From a virus: 37,475 nt of DNA. The translations under genes and the position numbers were made by a program. The stretch is from the IMG/VR virus record IMGVR_UViG_3300033153_005764, positions 1-37,475 of that record, one strand, 5' to 3'. The notes beneath the pieces are model-generated. The model searched no databases. It worked only from the letters and a program-made list of their open reading frames with translations, and was not told where the DNA came from. How positions within the stretch are numbered: position 1 is the stretch's first letter; each line of letters starts with the position of its first letter. Shown one piece after another: positions 8,394 to 15,385 of the stretch.

Positions 8394-10671
8394 CATCTAT
8401 TCCCATATTTCTCATAACTTCCGGTCGTAATTTGAGTCCTAAAAAGATATGTTTCCGTTGGCCGTTTATTAAACGACGGGTATTTCTACATTTGGGAAAG
8501 AGGGATAGGAGGGAACGATTCATCCATCGCATAGTCTGCGATCGTTCACCGTTTTTAATCGCCCATTGTTTCCAACATTCGTATAGATGCTCGCTCAGAA
8601 TATAATAATCCGGGCCTTCTCCAAGGGAGCAATAATCACTAATGAATTCCGTAAAGGGCGTAATTTCCCCACGAACTCGGCGTAGTATTCGAGTGTGGCC
8701 CACGGGTAAAGTAAAGTTTCTATTTTTTTGCAGGCGTTGTAAACCTTTTAAGGCCCATAGTAGGATTCCGGGGGCCTCCATTTTTAACCGAGTTTTTAAA
8801 GTTATATCTTCTCGTCCTATAAAGCTCGTTAAAAATTGTATAACTAACATACGAGATTCAATTGTTCGGGCAAAATCGGGCAACTGTGGCATTACATTTG
8901 CGGCCATCGTAAAACGGGTGTATAATCTTATGCAAGTCTGCGTAATATCTTTACCCTTACGCTCAATCATTATGGCGTCATTACCAGTAATTCGTTTCAA
9001 TAAATTCAGAGCTTCAGTAGCATCATAGTTTGTACCGACAGAAACATCGCCGATAACCGCAGCGAGTTTCCCCAAAAAAGGAAATATGGCGAATCGTCGG
9101 GTATAATCCCGGAATGAAGTTGCCAGAACTTGATCTTCTCCAAGGATATAAGCTAGTACATCTAAAATTGTACCTTTACCCGCTCGCGTCGGACCAAGGA
9201 ACATCATAAATTTTTCCTGCGAATTATCGGGAATTAGATTATACCCGAACCACTCTTGCAATAGAGCAATTTTTAGAGGGTCATCCGCAAATATTTCTCT
9301 TAGAAACTTTTGCCACAAAACACAAGTTGCATTTGGACTAAATTCGTATGGATAACGTGCCAATGAGAAAAAATGTGGGGAGGATTGTTGCAATTTAAAA
9401 TCCTCGTCCCTTTGTATGTAGCTGCTAATATCCAGATAGCCATTTGGAAATACAAGAATATGTTTGGGATCGCTTGTATTATGCTTCTTATTCAGCCAGC
9501 ACGGAATTTCTTCTGCGGTAATTGGACAAAATGCTATGAGAGCATCCATAATTTCATCCAATTTGTGCTTAGTCGGTTCGTAATTAAGGATGTTAAATCC
9601 CGTTGTATGGATTTTCTTATATTGTTTATCGCCGAAAAATCTGTAAAGCTGTTGGCGAATAGTCGCCTTATCAATTTCCTTATAGCATTGCTCTGTATAT
9701 GCGTACCAGTTTCCATGAAAGACCCGTAGAGTAAAGATATCATCCGAATAGTACGTAGCTTCTAACCATTGTTTTGCTAAATCCAATGGGGCAATACTCG
9801 GTAAAATAGTTTTTTTAGGAACTGAATTACCAGTTGTTCGAGCAAGATGCAAAAGTTGTTTTTGCGTTACGCCCTGAATAACCCATTGACGTAAATCTTT
9901 AACTCCTTCAGGCGGAAGAAGTTTGGTAATACGTTTGGCATGGGGCTGAAGGACTTCAAATGTTTTCTCCATTCCTTCCACGCCTGCCCCGGCATCATTT
10001 TCTCCAAGAACTATAACATCATACCCAGCAATTAAAGTAGTTAATTTATCCAGACGACCGATATTACTGGGCCGACCAACAGCTACTAGATCAATATCTA
10101 AAGCCGCCGCAACATCCGTTGCTCCTTCTACGATTAAAATGGGATGTTCAGATGGGACCAAGACTGATCCCACTTGGGAAAGATTGCCCTCAATTTTTCG
10201 GATATGTAAATAACCAGCAGTTCCCAAATTTCTATCAGCACCCTCCTTAATTCGACCACAGAGCACCGCTTTCGGGTCATGGGGATTTTCAGCCGATACC
10301 ATGCACCAATCCGGTTTACCACAAATGGGACAAGGAATATCCTCGGAGACACGGACCCAATTTTGCGGACCGGCATGATATTTATCGGGACTAACCGCAC
10401 TACGATGTATATTAGGAACATATGTCAATCCCCGCTTAGACCCGGAGAGCATATATTTTTTATTGTTCCACTGACGGAGTGAAAGCCCGGTAATATCACC
10501 ATATTCATCTCGTTCTGGAAATGCCCAACAATTATTGTGGAGTACGTATCCGATTTCCAGAGCTTTTAATGCTCTCACACTAACATGTAATTGTTGGGAT
10601 AATTTTTCCAGTAATAATGGTAGGATATTACTCTGATACAGAATTAACTGTTCAGCGAAATTCTTAGTCAT
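8383..10671 (-). CDS. Primase-helicase with TOPRIM and SF3/D5-type ATPase
   Basis: 762 residues. An N-terminal segment carries a zinc motif (CPICGKPDWC, about 112-121, with a further Cys downstream), then a TOPRIM-type core: LIVEGATD near 178 and LGENDAG near 220. The C-terminal half is a P4/D5-like helicase: Walker A GPTRAGKGT near 491-499, an acidic Walker B segment (AAVIGDVS) near 535 and a sensor-like TMAANVMPQLPD near 586. Together these give priming and unwinding in one chain at the fork. It works with the family A polymerase encoded at 15382-17295. It starts 67 bases after the small basic gene; no strong Shine-Dalgarno site is seen, so coupling from upstream is possible. Confidence 0.93.
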   Translation of the reverse strand: MTKNFAEQLILYQSNILPLLLEKLSQQLHVSVRALKALEIGYVLHNNCWAFPERDEYGDITGLSLRQWNNKKYMLSGSKRGLTYVPNIHRSAVSPDKYHAGPQNWVRVSEDIPCPICGKPDWCMVSAENPHDPKAVLCGRIKEGADRNLGTAGYLHIRKIEGNLSQVGSVLVPSEHPILIVEGATDVAAALDIDLVAVGRPSNIGRLDKLTTLIAGYDVIVLGENDAGAGVEGMEKTFEVLQPHAKRITKLLPPEGVKDLRQWVIQGVTQKQLLHLARTTGNSVPKKTILPSIAPLDLAKQWLEATYYSDDIFTLRVFHGNWYAYTEQCYKEIDKATIRQQLYRFFGDKQYKKIHTTGFNILNYEPTKHKLDEIMDALIAFCPITAEEIPCWLNKKHNTSDPKHILVFPNGYLDISSYIQRDEDFKLQQSSPHFFSLARYPYEFSPNATCVLWQKFLREIFADDPLKIALLQEWFGYNLIPDNSQEKFMMFLGPTRAGKGTILDVLAYILGEDQVLATSFRDYTRRFAIFPFLGKLAAVIGDVSVGTNYDATEALNLLKRITGNDAIMIERKGKDITQTCIRLYTRFTMAANVMPQLPDFARTIESRMLVIQFLTSFIGREDITLKTRLKMEAPGILLWALKGLQRLQKNRNFTLPVGHTRILRRVRGEITPFTEFISDYCSLGEGPDYYILSEHLYECWKQWAIKNGERSQTMRWMNRSLLSLFPKCRNTRRLINGQRKHIFLGLKLRPEVMRNMGIDDGR

Positions 10672-10738
10672 TTAACCAGCTTTATATTAAAAGTGGCCTA
10701 CTTTGAGGAATAACATGAATTACACGGATTACCTCATT

Positions 10739-10870
10739 TCAGCCACTTTGCTTTGATAGCCAATCTTGAAAACTAAGTTTAGACTTAGCTTCTCGATATA
10801 AACGCCATTCTTTGCGGCGTCGAGCAAGAAACTTCTTACGACTATATCGTTGTGCCTTAGTTAATGACAT
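10739..10870 (-). CDS. 43-aa basic protein
   Basis: A short ORF beginning one base after the stop of the upstream gene. The 43 residues read MSLTKAQRYSRKKFLARR, then RKEWRLYREAKSKLSFQD and WLSKQSG: strongly basic and helical, with about one third Lys/Arg. This looks like a nucleic-acid or ribosome contact peptide, but no named family fits. It fills almost exactly the gap between the ssDNA-binding-like gene and primase-helicase, and its codon choice resembles its neighbours, which is why I call it real. AAGGA lies about 13 bases before the ATG, so initiation may rest on coupling. Confidence 0.6.
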   Translation of the reverse strand: MSLTKAQRYSRKKFLARRRKEWRLYREAKSKLSFQDWLSKQSG

Positions 10871-10871
10871 T

Positions 10872-11651
10872 TTAAAACGGAATCCTTATATCTCCCAATG
10901 TAGCCTCACGAATCTTTCCCCATTCTTCATTAGTTACATTATCGGTATCGGCAGCAATTTCGGTAACATGAGTAACCCAATAATCATCTAGTATCTCACC
11001 AGGTATGGGCTTTTTTAGGTTATCATTTTCTTCAATACAAGCCTGATACGCTTCTTCCTCGGTGCATGGCTTTACAGATTTCTCTATTTCTTTTGTAGTC
11101 TTGGGCGGCTTAGGCGGCTTGGGGGCAGTTACTTTTTTTGTTGTAGTTTTCTTTGTAGCTTTAGGTGTGGCAGCAACGGCTTTCTTCTTAGGAATTACTG
11201 CACCAAATTTAGCATCGAGATTAGTTAAATCCTTCCCGGAAAGTTTCCGTAAACCAACTTCGGCATCCTCGGCATCAATCCAATTAACCTTAAGGTTCAC
11301 ATTGCCATTATACGTATCCTCGATCACCCTGAATTGAACCCGTTTTCCCTTTAGGTCCATTGAAGCTAAACCGGAATACGTTTCACCGTCCCAACCAACA
11401 GCCTGCATGACCTGATCGTAGTTGAGACATTTATTAACTTGTCCGTGTGCGTCTAGACTAACCAGTACAAAATAACCCGTTATCGTCTGTTCATATTCCG
11501 CCCAGTTATCCCAGGTTTCCTCAGCATCATTATAAAGTTCAGTTGCTGAAAGAGTAACTACAAATTGCGGGAGTTTAGCCTTTCGGGTAACTGTTACGCC
11601 GAAATCTTTAATTTCACCCTGAAACAGTCCGGCTCTATCTACTTGTGCCAT
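10872..11651 (-). CDS. Possible ssDNA-binding protein with Lys/Pro/Thr linker
   Basis: 259 residues from the ATG at 11651, which has GAAGGAGG seven bases upstream; an upstream in-frame start would bury itself further in the GroES-like gene. Residues 1-140 look like a beta-rich domain (GLFQGEIKDFGVTVTRK, QFVVTLSATELYND, KRVQFRVIEDTY). Residues about 150-195 are a low-complexity Lys/Thr/Pro/Ala linker (TKKTTTKKV, PKPPKPPK), and the C-terminus is acidic and helical. A beta-domain, a flexible linker and an acidic tail beside a Sak4-like ATPase and a primase-helicase suggest an SSB-like protein. That is inference from layout; I recognise no SSB signature. Confidence 0.7.
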   Translation of the reverse strand: MAQVDRAGLFQGEIKDFGVTVTRKAKLPQFVVTLSATELYNDAEETWDNWAEYEQTITGYFVLVSLDAHGQVNKCLNYDQVMQAVGWDGETYSGLASMDLKGKRVQFRVIEDTYNGNVNLKVNWIDAEDAEVGLRKLSGKDLTNLDAKFGAVIPKKKAVAATPKATKKTTTKKVTAPKPPKPPKTTKEIEKSVKPCTEEEAYQACIEENDNLKKPIPGEILDDYWVTHVTEIAADTDNVTNEEWGKIREATLGDIRIPF

Positions 11652-11970
11652 TGGAGAAACCTCCTTCATCGGCGAAGTCGCCTGATTCCAATATCGCAAG
11701 AATCTCTCTTTCTTGAATTATATCCATTTCTCTCTCTTGAACAACGATCTTCGCAGCACCAGCCTTAAAATATAGAATGTGATCCCCTTCGTTAACCTCA
11801 ACTGGGGGTCGTTCCCCATTAGGCAACCACAAGCCCGGTCCAACCTTTTGTACAACACCACGAGTAAACTTTGCTTTTGCCTCCTGATTATCGGGTAGAA
11901 TTATTCTGCCCAATTTCATTTCAGTCCACGGTTCGGGATTGACCAATACATAGTTTGCCCGCATTTCCAT
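11635..11970 (-). CDS. GroES-like co-chaperonin
   Basis: 111 residues, close to the 95-110 of GroES. The fold signature is clear: an N-terminal strand YVLVNPEP, a mobile-loop-like region (LPDNQEAKAK), then TRGVVQKVGPG, the EGDHILYFK strand and the C-terminal closing strand REILAIL. Cpn10 rings cap GroEL chambers; T4 gp31 and similar phage proteins retune the host chaperonin for capsid folding. No GroEL is in the window, so it would have to use the host's. It overlaps the start of the ssDNA-binding-like gene by 17 bases and ends with a DEGGFSNGTSR extension encoded in that overlap. Confidence 0.85.
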   Translation of the reverse strand: MEMRANYVLVNPEPWTEMKLGRIILPDNQEAKAKFTRGVVQKVGPGLWLPNGERPPVEVNEGDHILYFKAGAAKIVVQEREMDIIQEREILAILESGDFADEGGFSNGTSR

Positions 11971-11973
11971 AGT

Positions 11974-12876
11974 CTACTCCTTATTAAATATGAACTGCCA
12001 AAGACTGTCATCACTTGGGTCCGCAAAAGCAACGCATTCAACCGGCTCTCCGTCATCTGATACAAATTTACCAAGTGTACGGCTTTTAGCCCGATAGTCC
12101 ATAGCCCCCGCGATATAAATAGCTCGTGTTGAATCCTGGCCAATGGCCTTACCCGTAACTCGATCACCTTCGGCACGAACCAGTGTATTTAAATAGCTAA
12201 TTCTGAATACGTGATCGGCCCAAGCACAAGTTTCCAACATTAGGCTAGTCTGTCGATCATGGTGCAAACGTGGGCAGGCTTGGAGATAGTCCAATCCTCC
12301 CGCATTTGTAACAGAGATTGCCTGTTCCTGACAGATAAGACCAACATTAACACCCCGGCGTACGAGGGCATCCAAATCTTGAAGGATTAATCGCACTGCG
12401 TCCAATACATGCGATGATCCGTCGTTCCAACCATAGGCTTTGATATTCTTAGCCTGGCCACCACCCTTAGAAAGTGGAACTGTCTCTAATACGTGCTGTT
12501 CAGCAACACGTTCGAGTAAGGTAAAAAAGGTATCAATAACGCAAGTCGATCCCCTGGGGAATAGATCAGCTTGTTGCAACGCCATACGGACATCTTCATA
12601 CGTTTCGATATTGGGGATATGGGTTATAGGCTTCTGTGTTTTTGGATTAATGATACGTCGCCCACCATCATCAAGCCCGATAAAAATCGGATTCGGGGTC
12701 ATAGAAAACAGGGTTGTTTTCCCCAGGCCCGTATCACCATACCCAACAATTTTTTCACCCTCATCAGCCCCAGTCCACGGTTCAACTGAAAATTTCTTAG
12801 TCGGTGCAGTCCGTGTTTTTCGAGTCGGCGACTTTGGTGGGGTCGGCTTGGGAACTCTCGGCGGTGGCTTTGGCAT
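11974..12876 (-). CDS. Sak4-like RecA-fold ATPase
   Basis: 300 residues. The first 35 are Pro/Lys/Thr-rich and disordered. The RecA-like core has Walker A GDTGLGKTT at about 46-54, Walker B STCVIDTF near 108, and a LICQEQ strand near 179; there is no RecA C-terminal domain. This is the layout of phage Sak4-type single-strand annealing/recombination ATPases. A Cas4/RecB-like nuclease upstream and an SSB-like gene downstream complete a recombination cassette. The ATG at 12876 has AGGAG eight bases upstream and is the only start ahead of the P-loop, so an 80-base overlap with the upstream gene in another frame is real. Confidence 0.85.
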   Translation of the reverse strand: MPKPPPRVPKPTPPKSPTRKTRTAPTKKFSVEPWTGADEGEKIVGYGDTGLGKTTLFSMTPNPIFIGLDDGGRRIINPKTQKPITHIPNIETYEDVRMALQQADLFPRGSTCVIDTFFTLLERVAEQHVLETVPLSKGGGQAKNIKAYGWNDGSSHVLDAVRLILQDLDALVRRGVNVGLICQEQAISVTNAGGLDYLQACPRLHHDRQTSLMLETCAWADHVFRISYLNTLVRAEGDRVTGKAIGQDSTRAIYIAGAMDYRAKSRTLGKFVSDDGEPVECVAFADPSDDSLWQFIFNKE

Positions 12877-13132
12877 TTTTCTGCTCCTGAATAATTTCCA
12901 AAGTTTCTTTCAAAGCTCGTTGAAACGCAGGTTCAAGAATTCTAACAATCGGTTCTGCCATAGCTTCGGCAACTCGATGCAATACCAGAGAAACAATAGT
13001 ATCGGGTTTATGGGCACATAAAATGTCTACTGGATCGAAGGTTGTCAGAACCCGGTATTTTTCATCTATAACATCATAGAATGCTTTATGCACCGGATTC
13101 GTTGTTGGACTTACCGCAAACTGATCGGCCAT
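12797..13132 (-). CDS. Hypothetical helical protein
   Basis: 111 residues; AAAGGAAAG lies just before the ATG at 13132. Residues 30-85 form amphipathic helices (LVLHRVAEAMAEPIVRILE, AFQRALKETLEIIQEQ), and the last 30 residues are Ala/Ser/Asp-rich. The gene overlaps the upstream nuclease gene by 47 bases and the downstream Sak4-like gene by 80 bases, each in a different frame; the disordered tail is the part encoded in the second overlap, where the partner gene encodes its own Pro/Lys-rich disordered tail. No family recognised; context says a helper of the recombination module. Confidence 0.65.
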   Translation of the reverse strand: MADQFAVSPTTNPVHKAFYDVIDEKYRVLTTFDPVDILCAHKPDTIVSLVLHRVAEAMAEPIVRILEPAFQRALKETLEIIQEQKNAKATAESSQADPTKVADSKNTDCTD

Positions 13133-14216
13133 TTTTCTTTCCTTTGTTTAAACATCTAAAACCATCGGGGACATTACCATTTGTAACGTTGAGATCGTAG
13201 TAGCAGATCGGATGAAAAGCACATCGGTACGTAGCATCACATTGGTACTCATTTCGGAACCACAACTTTTGACGAGTAGCAATATTAACCAGACGAGCTA
13301 TGTTGTCATATTCCCTATCGAGTTGTTGAAGTTCCCTATCCGTTCGAGCAATTTCTTTTCTGGCAAAATACTTCTCTGGCTGTTCCCGAATATCAGCGAG
13401 TAACCTTGCTCCGAACATTTTCGGTGTTTCGCGGATGGCAAAAGTACCCTCTTTTTTACCGAGGATTATCTCCATCCCGGTTTCATTAGCAGTACCAATT
13501 AACGCCCCCTGCGAATTGTTCAATGTAACTTCAAATTTCTCGCCAAAATACTCACCTGTTTTAATGAACTTCTTACTGTCCGCTTGGGTAAGTTTCTTCG
13601 GCCTAATTGTTGGCTTATGCCATACGTCGTAAAGCATACCAGTAATCAAAGGATCAGTCGCGGTAATTCCGAATTGTTCTAATTGACCGGCTAGTTGGGC
13701 ATGGCGGGCTTCGATCAAATACAAGGTCAATTGGGAATCGAGTTTCAGACGATTCCAGTAGAGACTTCCGGGATCAATGGGTTTAGAAGTCGATTTATAC
13801 TCTCCAAGAAGTATTTGCCCGTCCCGTCGAAGAATTCTATCTATTATTCCCCGGCGACAATAGAGTGTATTGATCTGCCTCTTGAAAGGAACTTCACGGG
13901 CAAGAGTCTCGATATGGTCATCCTGCCAATACCACTCCCACCCCAATGCAGTATAAAGAAGGATAATTCGTTCAATTTCCCAATCAGTCAATTCAACTGA
14001 AGGGGGGCATGTTGCGTACGCCTGATTAAGATGGTCGATCATGGCATCCCGGCCACCCTGGGGGTCAGTGAGTATCTCTAGGCACTTATGCCAATTTGTT
14101 CCTTGACGTAAGGTATCCGGTGTCTCAACAGGACGGAGACGCAGAACATGCCGCAAATAATACAACATTGGGCAAAGTTTAAAATCGGCGATACTTGTTG
14201 CTGATTGGTAAATCAT
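13086..14216 (-). CDS. Cas4/RecB-like PD-(D/E)XK nuclease
   Basis: 376 residues from the ATG at 14216 (a TTG at 14222 is the longer option). The N-terminus SATSIADFKLCPMLYYL with C15 is typical of the Cas4/AddB/RecB nuclease group; GTNWHKCLE follows. The catalytic block is RRGIIDRILRRDG then ILLGEYKST, giving the D...E-x-K triad at about 123-140. A C-terminal Cys cluster (CDATYRCAFHPIC, about 327-340) pairs with C15 as a likely 4Fe-4S site. Such enzymes resect DNA ends for recombination. It is the first gene after a consensus promoter, with only 12 bases between the -10 box and the ATG. Confidence 0.88.
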   Translation of the reverse strand: MIYQSATSIADFKLCPMLYYLRHVLRLRPVETPDTLRQGTNWHKCLEILTDPQGGRDAMIDHLNQAYATCPPSVELTDWEIERIILLYTALGWEWYWQDDHIETLAREVPFKRQINTLYCRRGIIDRILRRDGQILLGEYKSTSKPIDPGSLYWNRLKLDSQLTLYLIEARHAQLAGQLEQFGITATDPLITGMLYDVWHKPTIRPKKLTQADSKKFIKTGEYFGEKFEVTLNNSQGALIGTANETGMEIILGKKEGTFAIRETPKMFGARLLADIREQPEKYFARKEIARTDRELQQLDREYDNIARLVNIATRQKLWFRNEYQCDATYRCAFHPICYYDLNVTNGNVPDGFRCLNKGKKNGRSVCGKSNNESGA

Positions 14217-14228
14217 GTTCAATCTTCC

Positions 14229-14257
14229 ATTATACCCGATTTAGGGTAAGTTGTCAA
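14229..14257 (-). promoter_or_regulatory. Consensus sigma70-type promoter (leftward, PA)
   Basis: On the minus strand TTGACA (14257-14252) and TATAAT (14234-14229) are separated by exactly 17 bases, a perfect consensus for a housekeeping sigma factor. The -35 box lies inside the last codons of the VRR-NUC gene, and predicted transcription would begin near 14222, five or six bases before the ATG at 14216. It would drive the nuclease, Sak4, co-chaperonin, primase-helicase and nucleotide genes. It lacks the RTRTCG box of the small-gene promoters. Confidence 0.85.
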
Positions 14258-14654
14258 GGATAATCTCCCCGACTATTTTTGCCAGATACTCGGCTGAAGT
14301 AGTTACAATATAGAAAATACCATAGTGTCCGCAAAAGTTCTGAAATGTTTTCTGATTCGGGGATAGACGACCTTTTCCGTCAGCCCGTTTGCATTCAATT
14401 TCAATATGTAAAGGATGCCGACACTGAGTCTTAACCAGACACCAGATATCAGCCGCCCCTTTTGAACCAAATCGTACATACCCACCGCCTTGAATTTGCA
14501 ATGCCCCGGTATTCCGTCGTTCTACGTAGATAACACCGGGACATTCCCTTAAAAATCGTAGACAGTCTCGAACGACACCAGCTTCAAGATTCTTTCCCGG
14601 TGTTTTACGTCGCTTCCGTTGCAGACCTACGGGACATTCCTTGGGAAGAGACAT
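14241..14654 (-). CDS. VRR-NUC domain endonuclease
   Basis: 137 residues from the ATG at 14654, which shares one base with the preceding stop. The core is that of VRR-NUC / Holliday-resolvase-like nucleases: VVRDCLRFL, then YVERRNTGALQ, FGSKGAADIWC and IEIECKRADGKGRLSPNQ, where D, E and K supply the PD-(D/E)XK site and SPNQ is the usual Gln-containing motif. The C-terminal strand YIVTTSAEYLAKI closes the fold. It probably resolves or cuts branched DNA. The end of the gene carries the -35 box of the next promoter. Confidence 0.88.
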   Translation of the reverse strand: MSLPKECPVGLQRKRRKTPGKNLEAGVVRDCLRFLRECPGVIYVERRNTGALQIQGGGYVRFGSKGAADIWCLVKTQCRHPLHIEIECKRADGKGRLSPNQKTFQNFCGHYGIFYIVTTSAEYLAKIVGEIILDNLP

Positions 14655-14890
14655 TATTCTTTTTCCTCTGCCCGGAGTCGGGCCATCATCCAACCATTTA
14701 ACCATGCTTGATATTTATCCATGCTACTGGCCGGATCATACGGATTTGCCCTAGCTGCTAAATTTCTATTAAACGCCCTACTTCCTTCCGAAAGTTCCTT
14801 GAAGCGTTTACATTTTTTCATAATCTCCGCTTTGGAAATTGCCAGTCGTCGTAGTCGCTGTTGCTGTCGTCGGTTCACTTTAACCACCAT
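14654..14890 (-). CDS. Rmf/CrpP-like small basic protein
   Basis: 78 residues, very rich in Arg and Lys. After a basic helical N-terminus (NRRQQQRLRRL), residues 45-71 read AARANPYDP and then YQAWLNGWMMAR. NPY (or CPY) followed by AW/QWLxGW and an Ala-Arg end is the pattern of ribosome modulation factor and the related CrpP proteins; I judge this by motif spacing only. Rmf binds ribosomes and parks them as dimers; a phage copy could act on ribosomes or RNA. The ATG overlaps the upstream gene by 16 bases, with no clear Shine-Dalgarno site, suggesting coupling. Other Rmf-fold roles are equally possible. Confidence 0.65.
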   Translation of the reverse strand: MVVKVNRRQQQRLRRLAISKAEIMKKCKRFKELSEGSRAFNRNLAARANPYDPASSMDKYQAWLNGWMMARLRAEEKE

Positions 14891-15165
14891 CTATATTCAA
14901 GAGCTTCCATTGAAAGCTCAGGTAATTCCCGACTCCAATCAGCAGTTAAGGCATCACTTCCATAGGCATCAACAAATCCGTAAATATAACCGTGGGCATA
15001 TGTCTTTCTTTTCTTTTTAAAGTCTCGGACATAATCCTGTTGCGGTTCATTGCATTTTAGACCATCTACTACACCATGCACATAGCCGCTAACTTGTTTA
15101 GCCCCCCAACAGTGAAAACGCTCTTTAACAGCTTTAAAAAGTTTCTCTTGATCTTGTGGTGTCAT
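14875..15165 (-). CDS. Hypothetical protein with repeated GYxxGxVD motif
   Basis: 96 residues from the ATG at 15165, preceded by GGAGAG. Two similar segments occur: SGYVHGVVDGLK at about 25-36 and HGYIYGFVDAYG at about 57-68, so the protein may hold an internal duplication of a small aromatic helix-turn unit. The region between is basic (RDFKKKRKTY). No family is recognised with confidence. It overlaps the membrane protein gene upstream by 32 bases and the Rmf-like gene downstream by 16. Confidence 0.7.
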   Translation of the reverse strand: MTPQDQEKLFKAVKERFHCWGAKQVSGYVHGVVDGLKCNEPQQDYVRDFKKKRKTYAHGYIYGFVDAYGSDALTADWSRELPELSMEALEYRWWLK

Positions 15166-15385
15166 TTTTTTCTCTCCACCATTTGGGAACCGCAAGTAAA
15201 TATATGGCTATATCAACAAAAGATATGAATAACAATGGACGAATGCCATCAACGGTTAAAAAAAGTGCTATCCAAAGTCCTTCTTGAATAAGACAGTATA
15301 GAGGTGCGAAGAAATACTTTTTTGCGAAGAAAACTCGCCCCAGTATATGGGTTATACAAATTACAAGAGATAAATAATACGTCAT
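15134..15385 (-). CDS. Small integral membrane protein
   Basis: 83 residues, starting by an ATGA overlap with the DNA polymerase stop. Three hydrophobic segments are visible at about 3-19, 26-45 and 48-66 (LSLVICITHILGRVF, APLYCLIQEGLWIALF, PLLFISFVDIAIYLL), then a charged tail (KWWREKNDTTRSRE). A membrane protein of unknown role right behind the polymerase is odd; it could tether replication to the membrane or serve in host takeover, but nothing in the sequence decides this. Confidence 0.65.
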   Translation of the reverse strand: MTYYLSLVICITHILGRVFFAKKYFFAPLYCLIQEGLWIALFLTVDGIRPLLFISFVDIAIYLLAVPKWWREKNDTTRSRETF

